DNA of 64,000 nt from Streptomyces griseoaurantiacus (GTDB lineage Bacteria; Actinomycetota; Actinomycetes; Streptomycetales; Streptomycetaceae), in the NCBI GenBank assembly GCA_014656015.1, contig BNBP01000008.1, positions 74,791-138,790 of the forward strand. Reading direction: 5' to 3'. This document shows positions 54,178 to 62,908 of this stretch, one piece after another. Made by a program: the position numbers and the translations under genes. Numbering within the stretch: the first letter of the stretch is position 1; the number at the start of each line of letters is the position of its first letter. The notes below the pieces were generated by a model, which ran no database searches, was not told where the DNA came from, and was given only the letters and a program-made list of their open reading frames with translations.

Positions 54178-54200
54178 TCGTCGACATCAGGTGTCGACGA
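54178..54200. promoter_or_regulatory. 9-bp inverted repeat before gntK
   Basis: TCGTCGACA (54178-54186) and TGTCGACGA (54192-54200) are perfect arms with a 5-base spacer, 16 bases before the gntK ATG. It may be an operator or an mRNA hairpin near the ribosome-binding site. Confidence 0.5.
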
Positions 54201-54216
54201 AGACAGCGAGGCAGCG

Positions 54217-54735
54217 ATGCACACCCCCCACGTCGTCGTGGTGATGGGCGTCTCGGGCACGGGAAAGACCACGATCGGTCCCCTGCTCGCGGCCCGGCTC
54301 GGCGTTCCGTACGCCGAGGGCGACGACTTCCATCCCCAGGCCAACATCGCCAAGATGTCGGCGGGTGTCCCCCTGGAGGACGCGGACCGGTGGCCCTGGC
54401 TGGACGCCATCGGCGCCTGGGCCCAGGACCGGGAGGGACTCGGCGGGGTGGTGAGCTGCTCGGCGCTGAAGCGGTCGTACCGCGACCGTCTGCGGGACGC
54501 GGCGCCCGGTGTCGTGTTCGTGCACCTGGCGGGCGACCGGACGCTCATCGAGGACCGGATGTCCCACCGCCAGGGGCACTTCATGCCGACCACGCTGCTG
54601 GACTCCCAGTTCGCCACCCTGCAGCCGCTGGGCGCGGACGAGGCGGGGGTCACGGTGAGCGTCACCGGCTCCCCGGAGGAGATCACGGAGCGGGCCTCGG
54701 CCGCGCTGGCCGGCGTCGAGGCGCCCTCGCGCTGA
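54217..54735 (+). CDS. gntK: Gluconokinase
   Basis: The 172-residue kinase phosphorylates D-gluconate with ATP to 6-phosphogluconate for the pentose phosphate pathway. The P-loop is GVSGTGKT (residues 10-17). GDDFHPQANIAKMSAGVPLEDADRWPWLDAIG and CSALKRSYRDRLRDA are typical of the GntK family, as is SHRQGHFMPTTLLDSQFATLQPL. An in-frame GTG 14 codons upstream overlaps the inverted repeat and is less likely. The gene is divergent from gntR and precedes gntP by 265 bases on the same strand. Confidence 0.95.
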   Translation: MHTPHVVVVMGVSGTGKTTIGPLLAARLGVPYAEGDDFHPQANIAKMSAGVPLEDADRWPWLDAIGAWAQDREGLGGVVSCSALKRSYRDRLRDAAPGVVFVHLAGDRTLIEDRMSHRQGHFMPTTLLDSQFATLQPLGADEAGVTVSVTGSPEEITERASAALAGVEAPSR

Positions 54736-55000
54736 GCCCCGCACCGGCGGGCCCGCCCTCGTCGCGGGGGTCCTTCCCCACGCGCTCCGTTCCCACCGGC
54801 TCCGTTCCCTCGGACTCCCGTGCCACGGACCTCCGCGTCGCGGGCTCCCGCACCACGGGTCCTGACGTCCCCGGGGGCCGGGTCCGCCCGTGCCCGGGGG
54901 CGCCGCCCCCGGCTCCCGCCTCCCTTCCCCTCCCCCGGATCCACTTCCCCTTCGGGTCCACTCCCCCCTGTTTCCCCACTCCCCAACGCAAGGGATCACC

Positions 55001-56398
55001 GTGACCAGTCTCAGAGTCGAGATGCTGGCAGCGGACACCGTCGAACCGATCACCTCGGCGGGCCACGCTCAACTCGGCATAGCCGTCCTGGCGGGCATCG
55101 CCGTCATTGTTCTGCTGATCACCAAGTTCAAACTGCACGCCTTCCTCTCCCTGACGATCGGTTCGCTCGCGCTCGGCGCCTTCGCCGGCGCCCCGCTCGA
55201 CAAGGTCATCACCAGCTTCACCGCCGGTCTCGGGTCCACGGTCGCGGGCGTCGGCGTGCTGATCGCGCTGGGCGCGATCCTCGGCAAGCTGCTCGCCGAC
55301 TCCGGCGGCGCCGACCAGATCGTCGACACGATCCTTGCCAAGGCGAGTGGGCGTGCCATGCCGTGGGCGATGGTGCTCATCGCCTCCGTGGTCGGGCTGC
55401 CGCTCTTCTTCGAGGTCGGCATCGTGCTGCTGATCCCGGTGGTGCTGATGGTCGCCCGGCGCGGCGACTACAAGCTGATGCGGATCGGCATCCCGGCGCT
55501 GGCCGGTCTGTCCGTCATGCACGGTCTGGTGCCGCCGCACCCCGGGCCGCTGATCGCGATCGACGCGGTCAAGGCCAACCTGGGCGTCACGCTGGCGCTC
55601 GGCGTTCTCGTCGCCATCCCCACGGTGATCATCGCGGGTCCGGTGTTCTCGAAGTTCGCGGCCCGCTGGGCGGACGTGCCGGTGCCGGACCGGATGCTGC
55701 CGCCGCGAGCCTCGGAGGAACTGAAGGGGCGTCCCGGGTTCGGGGCGACCATGTTCACGGTGCTGCTGCCGGTCGTGCTGATGCTGGCCAAGGCCCTGGT
55801 GGACATCGTCGTCGACGACTCCGGGCAGACGGTGCAGCGGGTCTTCGACGTCGTCGGCTCGCCGCTGGTCGCGCTGCTCGCGGCGGTGCTCGTCGGCATC
55901 TTCACGCTGGGCCGGCCGGCCGGGTTCACGCGGGGGCGGATATCCGAGACCGTCGAGAAGGGGCTCATGCCGATCGCGGGCATCCTGCTGATCGTCGGCG
56001 CCGGCGGCGGCTTCAAGCAGACGCTGATCGACTGCGGTGTCGGGCAGATGATCCTCGAGATATCCAAGGACTGGTCCATCCCGGCGCTGCTCCTCGCGTG
56101 GCTGATCGCGGTGGCGATCCGGCTGGCCACGGGGTCGGCGACGGTGGCGACGGTGTCCGCGGCGGGGCTGGTCGCGCCGCTGGCGGCGGACATGTCGACG
56201 ACGCACGCGGCGCTGCTGGTGCTGGCGATCGGTGCCGGGTCGCTGTTCTTCAGCCATGTCAACGACGCGGGGTTCTGGCTGGTGAAGGAGTACTTCGGGC
56301 TGAGTGTCGGGCAGACGCTCAAGACCTGGTCCGTGATGGAGACGATCATCTCCGTGGTCGCGGGCGGGCTGGTGCTGTTGCTGTCGCTCGTGATCTAG
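55001..56398 (+). CDS. gntP: Gluconate:H+ symporter, GntP family
   Basis: The 465-residue permease imports gluconate with protons. It has about 12-14 hydrophobic spans and family segments LTIGSLALGAFAGAPLDKV, LFFEVGIVLLIPVVLMVARR, MHGLVPPHPGPLIAIDAV and TGSATVATVSAAGLVAPL. The GTG start is preceded by AAGGGA. The 265-base gap upstream (54736-55000) holds no gene and no obvious terminator, so gntK and gntP are probably one transcript. The gene converges with the cytochrome gene across an inverted repeat. Confidence 0.94.
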   Translation: MTSLRVEMLAADTVEPITSAGHAQLGIAVLAGIAVIVLLITKFKLHAFLSLTIGSLALGAFAGAPLDKVITSFTAGLGSTVAGVGVLIALGAILGKLLADSGGADQIVDTILAKASGRAMPWAMVLIASVVGLPLFFEVGIVLLIPVVLMVARRGDYKLMRIGIPALAGLSVMHGLVPPHPGPLIAIDAVKANLGVTLALGVLVAIPTVIIAGPVFSKFAARWADVPVPDRMLPPRASEELKGRPGFGATMFTVLLPVVLMLAKALVDIVVDDSGQTVQRVFDVVGSPLVALLAAVLVGIFTLGRPAGFTRGRISETVEKGLMPIAGILLIVGAGGGFKQTLIDCGVGQMILEISKDWSIPALLLAWLIAVAIRLATGSATVATVSAAGLVAPLAADMSTTHAALLVLAIGAGSLFFSHVNDAGFWLVKEYFGLSVGQTLKTWSVMETIISVVAGGLVLLLSLVI

Positions 56399-56460
56399 CG
56401 CCTGTTCCCGAAGTCCCGCGAGCGGGGCCCCCGTCCATCGGCGGGGGCCCCGTGGTCTCG

Positions 56461-56531
56461 CTAGGGTCTGTCCGACGATTCCCGTCGTCCGGCCGAAGGG
56501 CGGCAGGCGCGCATTGTCGGACAGACCCTAG
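56461..56531. repeat. MITE-like inverted repeat, 71 bp
   Basis: Perfect 16-base arms (CTAGGGTCTGTCCGAC at 56461-56476, reverse complement at 56516-56531) plus weaker inner pairing flank a 39-base middle. CTAG lies at both ends. It looks like the ends of a small insertion element or MITE, and it can also form a terminator hairpin between two convergent genes. Its right end gives the stop codon of the cytochrome gene. Confidence 0.7.
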
Positions 56532-57166
56532 GGGCGCCAGAGTTCGTGTTCCCGTTCGGCCCAGGCGCGGTCGACCGTGCCGGTGCGCAGGCCGGTTCTG
56601 GATTCCGGGTCGCGGAGGGCCATGCCGATGTGGCCGGCGAGGACGACGCCGAGGGTCAGCGCGAGCCAGTCGTGGACGAAGGTCGCCGAGGTGCGCCACA
56701 TCAGGGGGGTGAGGTGGGTGAACCACATCACCAGGCCCGTGCCGAGCATCACCAGGGTCGCGCCGGCCAGCCAGGACGCGTAGATCTTCTGCCCGGCGTT
56801 GAACTTGCCCGCCGGGCCCCTGCGGCGGCGCAGGGCTTCGCGGAGCCAGGTCCCGTCGTGCGGGCCGAAGCGGTTCAGGCGGCCGAGGTCGGCGCGCAGG
56901 GCGCGGGAGGCGAGTCCGGCCAGGAGCGGGAGGGGCAGCAGCAGTCCCGCCCACTCGTGGAGGCGGACCACGAGGTCGCGCCGGCCGACGAGTTCGGCGA
57001 ATTCGGGGAGGTAGAGGCAGGCGGCCGTGGCGACGCAGACGCCCATCAGCGCGGCCGTCGTCCGGTGGACCCAGCGTTCGGCGCGGGTGAAGCGGCGCAC
57101 CCGGTCCGAGGGCGGCGAGGACGGCGAGGGCTGCTGCCGTGCGGCGGTGTCAGGTCGTGGGGACAT
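56528..57166 (-). CDS. Cytochrome b561-like membrane subunit
   Basis: The 212-residue protein has four main hydrophobic spans with conserved His in pairs (RWVHRTTAALMG, VVRLHEWAG, FVHDWLAL, GHIGMALRD), as in prokaryotic cytochrome b561 subunits that bind two haems. It begins 17 bases inside the end of the molybdopterin oxidoreductase gene, so the two form one unit: the cytochrome would pass quinol electrons to or from the molybdenum enzyme. The ATG is the nearer start. A GTG two codons earlier is possible. The stop codon TAG is part of the inverted repeat at 56461-56531. Confidence 0.85.
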   Translation of the reverse strand: MSPRPDTAARQQPSPSSPPSDRVRRFTRAERWVHRTTAALMGVCVATAACLYLPEFAELVGRRDLVVRLHEWAGLLLPLPLLAGLASRALRADLGRLNRFGPHDGTWLREALRRRRGPAGKFNAGQKIYASWLAGATLVMLGTGLVMWFTHLTPLMWRTSATFVHDWLALTLGVVLAGHIGMALRDPESRTGLRTGTVDRAWAEREHELWRP

Positions 57167-57929
57167 CGTCACGTCCGTTCGAGCGGCCGACCCAGCCGTC
57201 CACGTCGTAGCCCCGTTCCTCCCAGAAACCGGGGCGGACCCGGTCGGTGACCTCGACGCCGGAGAGCCACTTCGCGGACTTGTAGAAGTACATGGGGGCG
57301 ACGTAGAGACGGACGGGGCCGCCGTGGTTGTGGCCGATCGGCTTGTCCTGCATGCGGTGGGCGACGAGGACGTCGGCGCGGCGGGCCTGCTCCAGCGTGA
57401 GGCTCTCGGTGTAGGCGCCGTCGAAGCACGTGAAGCGGACGGCCTTGGCGGAGGGGTGGACGCCGGCGGCGTCGAGCAGGTCGGAGAGCCGGACGCCCTC
57501 GAAGGGTGTGTCCGGCACCCGCCAGCCGGTGACGCACTGCACATCCCGCACGAGCCGGGTCTGCGGCAGGCGGCGCAGTTCGGGCAGGGTGTACGTGCTC
57601 GGACGGTCGACCATGCCGCTCACGGTGAGCCGGTAGTTCCCGGCGTCCTTGTGCGGGACGGAGGAGGTCACCGAGTAGTAGCGGAAGCCGCCGCCGTTGG
57701 GGAGGAGCCCGGTCAGGCCCGTGGGGTCCTTGCCGGAGATCCCGCCGAGGAAGGCTTCGAGGCCGCGTTGCAGCGGGGGCGCGGCGGCCACGCCGAGGGC
57801 GCCCAGGCCGAGGGTGGCGAGCAGCACGCGCCGCCCGACGGGGGTGCCGCCGCCCTCCTCGGCTTCCGGGGGTGTCGGGGACCCCGGGGTTTCCCGCGGG
57901 CCGGAGGGTTCGGGACGTAGAGGACTCAC
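57150..57929 (-). CDS. Molybdopterin-dependent oxidoreductase of the sulfite oxidase family
   Basis: The 259-residue protein has a Tat-type signal (GRRVLLATLGLG, twin Arg at 33-34). The sulfite oxidase-type molybdopterin domain holds YYSVTSSVPHKDAGNYRLTVSGMVDRP, VQCVTGWRVPDTPFEGVRLSDLL with Cys132 as the likely molybdenum ligand, and GPVRLYVAPMYFYKSAKWLSGVEV. It should be exported folded by TatAC and anchored or held by the cytochrome b subunit encoded next. Possible substrates include methionine sulfoxide or sulfite. Neither is shown. The start is GTG without a strong ribosome-binding site. Confidence 0.88.
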   Translation of the reverse strand: MSPLRPEPSGPRETPGSPTPPEAEEGGGTPVGRRVLLATLGLGALGVAAAPPLQRGLEAFLGGISGKDPTGLTGLLPNGGGFRYYSVTSSVPHKDAGNYRLTVSGMVDRPSTYTLPELRRLPQTRLVRDVQCVTGWRVPDTPFEGVRLSDLLDAAGVHPSAKAVRFTCFDGAYTESLTLEQARRADVLVAHRMQDKPIGHNHGGPVRLYVAPMYFYKSAKWLSGVEVTDRVRPGFWEERGYDVDGWVGRSNGRDDVPTT

Positions 57930-58037
57930 CCCCCGATTCGAGCACCGGTGCCCCCTCCGGGGCCAGTGGACGGGGGGTCCCGTAAGGAATTGGTCATCGC
58001 TTCGGGGGCGGGGCGGCTCGCCGGAACCTCGGCCGGC

Positions 58038-58133
58038 GTGCGCCCCGTCGGCTCTGCGCGCGTGCGCCCCGTCGGCTCTGCGCGCGTGCGCCCCGTCGGC
58101 TCTACGCGCGTGCGCCCCGTCGGCTCTACGCGT
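58038..58133. repeat. 24-bp tandem repeat, four copies
   Basis: The unit GTGCGCCCCGTCGGCTCTGC plus four bases repeats at 58038, 58062, 58086 and 58110 with one or two changes. The last copy runs into the end of the permease gene. Twenty-four is a multiple of three, and in the minus-strand frame next to the permease frame it reads as an 8-residue repeat (VEPTGRTR), but no gene of its own is supported. Confidence 0.9.
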
Positions 58134-59706
58134 CCGTCGTGTCCCCCGCGGCCTTCTCGAGTCGGAACGCCTCGTTGCCGAGGCCTATGCGGGCGTGCGC
58201 CTCGGGGCTCCGGGCGCGGATGAGCAGGCCCTGGACGACGCCGGCCAGCGCGGCGACGGCGATGATCGCGGGCAGCGCCCAGCTCAGCGCGGAGCCGGGT
58301 CCGGAGCCGACGAGGACGTCGAAGTCCTTGACCGTGTAGCCGACGATGACCAGCAGGGCGAGGCCGGAGAGCGCGGACGTCGCGAGGCGCCAGCCCTGGG
58401 CGCGGGCGGCCCCGCGGCGGGCGAAGAAGACGATCACCGAGAGGGAGGCGGCGACCATCAGCACGGTGACGCCGAGGGCGCCGACGCTGCCTCCCCAGGT
58501 GAACAGGTGCAGCACGGGCGCGGTGGGGTCGCCGTGCGGTTTGTCGTCGGCCACCGCGAAGCCCACCACGACCAGCAGCGACACCGCGGTCTGGAGCAGT
58601 GAGCCGGTACCGGGCGCGCCGCTGGCCCCGGTGCGACCGAACGCGGCGGGCAGCAGCCGCTCGCGTCCCATCGCGAAGGCGTAGCGGGCGACGACGTTGT
58701 GGAAGCTGAGCATCGCGGCGAACATGCCGGTGACGAACAGGACGTGCAGCACGTCGGTGAAGGTGGAGCCGAGGACGTCCTCGGTGAGGAAGAACAGCAG
58801 TCCCGCGCTCTGCTTCCGCGCCGTGGGGACGACGGCGGAGGGCCCGGCGGCGACGGTGAGAGCCCAGCAGCTGAGCGCGAAGAAGACGGCGACGAAGCCG
58901 ACGGCGAGGAACATCACGCGTGGCACGAGGATGTGCGGGCGGCTGGTCTCCTCCGCGTAGACGGGGGCCTGCTCGAAGCCGAGGAAGGCGGCGATGCAGA
59001 AGCACAGGGCGGTGCCGACGCCCGCGCCCGAGAGGGTGTCGGGGTTGAAGGCGTGCAGGGACAGGCCCTCCTTGGCGGGGTCGCCGACGGCGGCCACGTC
59101 GAAGATGACGACGAGGGCGACCTCGATGACCAGCAGGACGCCGAGGACACGCGCGTTGAGGTCGATCTTGAGCCAGCCCAGCGCGCCGACCAGGAGGACG
59201 GCGGCCAGCGAGGGGATCCACCAGACGAGGTCGGTGTCGAGGTAGGTGGTGAACAGTCCGGAGACCTCGAAGCCGAAGATGCCGTAGATGCCGACCTGCA
59301 GCGCGCTGTAGGCGACGAGGGCGACGAGGGCCGCGGCGGCGCCCGCGGTGCCGCCGAGCCCGCGGGAGATGTAGGCGTAGAAGGCGCCCGCGTTGTGGAC
59401 GTGGCGGCTCATCTCGGCGTAGCCGAGGGAGAACAGGGCGAGGACGAGGCCGAGGACGACGAAGAGCAGCGGCTGGCCCTCGATGCCCATGACGCCGAAC
59501 GTGGTGGGCATGACGCCGGCGACCACCATGAGGGGCGCGGTGGCGGCGAGGACCGAGAGCAGCAGTCCCACGGTGCCCAGGCGGTCGGCGCGCAGGGCCC
59601 TCTCCTGGCCCTTGAAGGTGCTGATGCGCTCGCCGCGGCGCGGCGGGCGGGTTCCGGCGGCCGCGCCGCTTCCGCTCTGGCTCGTGCTAGAACTGCCCGT
59701 CGTCAT
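58126..59706 (-). CDS. APC-superfamily amino acid permease
   Basis: The 526-residue protein has about 12-14 membrane spans and the APC layout: RLGTVGLLLSVLAATAPLMVVAGVMP at span 1, the conserved GYAEMSRHVHNAGAFYAYISRGLGG region, and FLGFEQAPVYAEETSRPHILVPRV near the middle. It probably imports amino acids or polyamines with protons. The ATG has GAGGAGA 10 bases upstream. The stop lies within the last copy of a 24-bp repeat. The C-terminal 30 residues are cytoplasmic and charged. Confidence 0.93.
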   Translation of the reverse strand: MTTGSSSTSQSGSGAAAGTRPPRRGERISTFKGQERALRADRLGTVGLLLSVLAATAPLMVVAGVMPTTFGVMGIEGQPLLFVVLGLVLALFSLGYAEMSRHVHNAGAFYAYISRGLGGTAGAAAALVALVAYSALQVGIYGIFGFEVSGLFTTYLDTDLVWWIPSLAAVLLVGALGWLKIDLNARVLGVLLVIEVALVVIFDVAAVGDPAKEGLSLHAFNPDTLSGAGVGTALCFCIAAFLGFEQAPVYAEETSRPHILVPRVMFLAVGFVAVFFALSCWALTVAAGPSAVVPTARKQSAGLLFFLTEDVLGSTFTDVLHVLFVTGMFAAMLSFHNVVARYAFAMGRERLLPAAFGRTGASGAPGTGSLLQTAVSLLVVVGFAVADDKPHGDPTAPVLHLFTWGGSVGALGVTVLMVAASLSVIVFFARRGAARAQGWRLATSALSGLALLVIVGYTVKDFDVLVGSGPGSALSWALPAIIAVAALAGVVQGLLIRARSPEAHARIGLGNEAFRLEKAAGDTTDA

Positions 59707-59826
59707 CGCGGGATCGTCTCCTCGGTCGGGTTCGGTTCCGTCTGGCGTGCCGTGCGGGTGGTGCGTGCCGTGCGGGTGAGGGGTGGCAGGGGCGTGAGGC
59801 GGGGCCGTGCGGCTCGGCGGGGCCTC

Positions 59827-60780
59827 TCACCCCGGGCCGAGCGCGCTCTCGCGGGCGGCGTGGAAGGCCCGGTACGGGTCGCGGTCGGGGTAGGACCACG
59901 GGGCCGGTGTGGCGTGCTCGCCGATGCGGTGGAAGAGCGCGGCGGCCTCGGCCCCGCGGCCCTCGCAGAACTTGGCGTGGGCGAGGAAGTTGAGGTCGAC
60001 GAGGCGGCGGGGGTGGTCGTCGTGCTCCCACTCCAGCCACCAGTCGAACGCGGCCTTCATCACCTGCCGGGCCCGGCGTCCGACCCAGTGCCCGGAGGCG
60101 ACCGGGTCGGCGGGTTCCTGGCCGGCGGCGGCCAGCACGCGGTACCGCTCGGCGTGCGCGACGACCGGGAGGATCGCCAGCGGGGAGTCGGCGGGGGCCT
60201 GTTCGGCGGCCCAGTTGGCGAAGTCGTAGACCTCGTGCAGCGGGTCCTGACCGGCCTCGGCGCGGCGTTCGGCGAGCCGGGCGACCATCAGGTGGTGGGC
60301 GTGGTGGTGGTCGCGGTGGCGCAGCCGGACCTCGTCGAAGAGCCGGACGACGTCCTCCTCGGTGCCCAGGGTGCGTTCCAGCAGGAGCAGGCCGAACCAG
60401 GGGGTGGGGTCCTCGGGTTCGGCGGCGGCGAGGGCGCGGCAGGCCTCGCGCGCCCGCTCGGGGCGCTCCTTGCCGGCGAGGGCGCGGTGCACGCGGGCGA
60501 GGGCGAGCAGGAGCGCGGCGGCGGGCGAGTCGGGTTCGGCGACCTGCCAGTCCCGGGCCCAGGGCACGGCGGCGGGGGACTGGGCGAGGACGGTGACGCG
60601 GTGGGCGCGGCGGTCCCAGTCGTCGCCGGTGGTGGCGAGCAGTGCGCGGGCGGCGGTCCACCGGCCCTGGGCGAGGGCGGCGCGGGCGGAGACGAGCTCG
60701 GTGTCGTCGAGTGCGGGGTCGAACGTGTGGTGGGCGCGTCTGCGGGCGCGCCCCAAGGGGGGCGGCGGGGGTGGGGACAC
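59827..60780 (-). CDS. TPR-like helical repeat protein
   Basis: The 317-residue protein is mainly helical and His/Trp/Ala-rich. Repeated helix pairs such as VSARAALAQGRWTAARALLAT, ALLLALARVHRALAG, REACRALAAAEPEDPTPWFGLLLLERTLG and FLAHAKFCEGRGAEAAALFHRIGEH look like degenerate TPRs. No catalytic motif is visible. It may be a scaffold or regulator. The gene lies 120 bases upstream of the APC permease on the same strand. An 11-bp inverted repeat lies 38 bases before its start. Confidence 0.7.
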   Translation of the reverse strand: MSPPPPPPLGRARRRAHHTFDPALDDTELVSARAALAQGRWTAARALLATTGDDWDRRAHRVTVLAQSPAAVPWARDWQVAEPDSPAAALLLALARVHRALAGKERPERAREACRALAAAEPEDPTPWFGLLLLERTLGTEEDVVRLFDEVRLRHRDHHHAHHLMVARLAERRAEAGQDPLHEVYDFANWAAEQAPADSPLAILPVVAHAERYRVLAAAGQEPADPVASGHWVGRRARQVMKAAFDWWLEWEHDDHPRRLVDLNFLAHAKFCEGRGAEAAALFHRIGEHATPAPWSYPDRDPYRAFHAARESALGPG

Positions 60781-60817
60781 CGCGGAGGTTCCTCACGGGT
60801 GCGGGTGGGCGGGTGCG

Positions 60818-60845
60818 GGCTGTCAGTGTCTGATCACTGACAGCC
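60818..60845. promoter_or_regulatory. 11-bp inverted repeat upstream of the TPR-like gene
   Basis: GGCTGTCAGTG (60818-60828) and CACTGACAGCC (60835-60845) are perfect arms around a 6-base spacer. It is 38 bases before the TPR-like start codon and 150 bases after the FAD dehydrogenase stop. It could be an operator or a terminator. No T tract follows. Confidence 0.45.
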
Positions 60846-60995
60846 AAGCGGGCGGCACGGCTCGGCGTCAAGAGCGGCTCCCGCGTTACACGCGTCAACG
60901 AGGTTGTGCGGCGCGGGAGTTGACGGGTGGGGGCGTGCGGGCTGAGCAGGGCTCCCACCGCGGGGTGCCGCTCAACCCGCCGTGCGTGCCGCCCC

Positions 60996-62651
60996 TCAGC
61001 CCACCGTGCGTGCCGCCGCGCGGCCCGCCGTGCGGCCGGAGAAGAGGCAGCCGCCCAGGAACGTGCCCTCCAGGGCGCGGTAGCCGTGGACGCCGCCGCC
61101 GCCGAAGCCGGCGGCCTCGCCTGCCGCGTACAGGCCCGGGATCGGTGCGCCGCCCTCGGCCAGGACGCGCGAGGACAGGTCGGTCTCCAGGCCACCGAGG
61201 GTCTTGCGGGTGAGGATGTGCAGCTTGACGGCGATCAGCGGGCCCGCGGCGGGGTCGAGGATGCGGTGCGGAGGGGCGGTGCGGACGAGCCGGTCGCCGA
61301 GGAACCTGCGGGCCCCGCGGACCGCGGTGACCTGGAGGTCCTTGGTGTAGGGGTTGGCGACCTCACGGTCCCGGGCGACGATCTCGCGGCGCAGGTCCGC
61401 CTCGTCGATCAGCGGCTTCTCGGTGAGCGCGTTCATGCGGCGCACCAGCACGCCCAGGTCCTTCTCGACGACGAAGTCGGCGCCGTGCTCCATGAAGGCC
61501 CGCACCGGCCCCGGCACGTCCTGCCGGACGCGTCCGAGCACCTCGCGGACCGACTTCCCCGTCAGGTCGGGGTTCTGCTCGGAGCCGGAGAGGGCGAACT
61601 CCTTGCCGATGATCTTCCGGTCGAGGACGAACCAGGTGTGGTCGTACCCGGTGCGCATGATGTGTTCGAGCGTGCCGAGGGTGTCGAAGCCGGGGAAGAG
61701 CGGCACCGGGAGCCGTTTGCCGCGGGCGTCGAGCCAGAGCGAGGAGGGGCCGGGCAGGATGCGGATGCCGTGCTTGTCCCAGATGGGGTTCCAGTTCTGG
61801 ATGCCCTCGGTGTAGTGCCACATCCGGTCGCGGTTGATCATGCGGGCGCCGGCCGCCTCGGCGACGCCGAGCAGGTGGCCGTCGACGTGGGCCGGGACGC
61901 CGGAGATCATGTGCGCGGGCGGGGTGCCGAGGCGCTCGGGCCAGTTGGCGCGGACCAGGTCGTGGTTGCCGCCGATGCCGCCCGAGGTGACGATCACCGC
62001 CTGGGCCCGGAACTCGAAGGCGCCGGCGACGGTGCGGCTGCTGGCCTTCCCGCGCGCCACGCCCGAGGGTTCGAGGAGCTCCCCGGTGACGGTGTCGAGG
62101 GCGCCGCCGGTGCGGGACAGCCCGGTGACGCGGTGGCGGAAGGCGAGGCGCACCAGGCCGCGGGCGACGCCCTCCCGCACCCGTCGCTCGAAGGGCTCGA
62201 CCACCCCGGGGCCGGTCCCCCACGTGATGTGGAAGCGCGGTACGGAGTTGCCGTGCCCGATGGCACCGTAGCCACCGCGTTCGGCCCAGCTCACGAGGGG
62301 GAAGAACCGTATGCCCTGCCGGTGCAGCCAGGCCCGCTTCTCCCCGGCGGCGAAGTCGACGTACGCCTCGGCCCAGCGGCGGGGCCAGTGGTCCTCGGGG
62401 CGGTCGAAGCCGGCGGTGCCCATCCAGTCCTGGAGGGCGAGGGCGTGGCTGTCCCGGATGCGCATGCGGCGCTGCTCGGGCGAGTCGACGAGGAACAGGC
62501 CGCCGAAGGACCAGTGCGCCTGCCCGCCCAGTGACTGCTCGGGCTCCTGGTCGAGGAGGAGCACCGTGCGCCCGGCGTCGACGAGTTCCGCCGTCGCCGC
62601 GAGACCGGCGAGGCCCGCCCCGATCACGATGACATCAGCGTCGTAGGCCAT
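60996..62651 (-). CDS. FAD-binding dehydrogenase (3-ketosteroid dehydrogenase-like)
   Basis: The 551-residue flavoprotein has the dinucleotide fold DVIVIGAGLAGLAATAELVDAGRTVLLLDQE and the family segments GGQAHWSFGGLFLVDSPEQRRM and VIVTSGGIGGNHDLVRANWP. The C-terminal FAD part is GLYAAGEAAGFGGGGVHGYRALEGTFLGGCLFSGRTAGR. Relatives reduce or oxidise steroid rings, fumarate or similar substrates, but this subfamily is uncharacterised as far as I know. The ATG has AGAGGA upstream. A possible operator or terminator lies after its end. It is divergent from a DMT transporter gene, with 257 gene-free bases between them. Confidence 0.9.
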   Translation of the reverse strand: MAYDADVIVIGAGLAGLAATAELVDAGRTVLLLDQEPEQSLGGQAHWSFGGLFLVDSPEQRRMRIRDSHALALQDWMGTAGFDRPEDHWPRRWAEAYVDFAAGEKRAWLHRQGIRFFPLVSWAERGGYGAIGHGNSVPRFHITWGTGPGVVEPFERRVREGVARGLVRLAFRHRVTGLSRTGGALDTVTGELLEPSGVARGKASSRTVAGAFEFRAQAVIVTSGGIGGNHDLVRANWPERLGTPPAHMISGVPAHVDGHLLGVAEAAGARMINRDRMWHYTEGIQNWNPIWDKHGIRILPGPSSLWLDARGKRLPVPLFPGFDTLGTLEHIMRTGYDHTWFVLDRKIIGKEFALSGSEQNPDLTGKSVREVLGRVRQDVPGPVRAFMEHGADFVVEKDLGVLVRRMNALTEKPLIDEADLRREIVARDREVANPYTKDLQVTAVRGARRFLGDRLVRTAPPHRILDPAAGPLIAVKLHILTRKTLGGLETDLSSRVLAEGGAPIPGLYAAGEAAGFGGGGVHGYRALEGTFLGGCLFSGRTAGRAAARTVG

Positions 62652-62908
62652 CCGCGCGTCCTCTCGCCCCATCCGCGTACCGCACCGCCGGCCCCGGTTA
62701 CCGACTGGTCAGATCCTTGGGCACACGGGTGACCGCGTCAACCGTCGGCCCGCATGTGCCGCACGCCGGGCCTCGCCGCGCGGTGCCGGAGAGGGTTGCC
62801 GACGAGCGCGTCACACCCCGCGACACTCGGGGGCGGGGTACGGCGGCGGCCGCTACAGTCGGCGGGATACGCCTTCCGTGACCCCGCTGAGTTGTCGAGG
62901 TGCACAGC

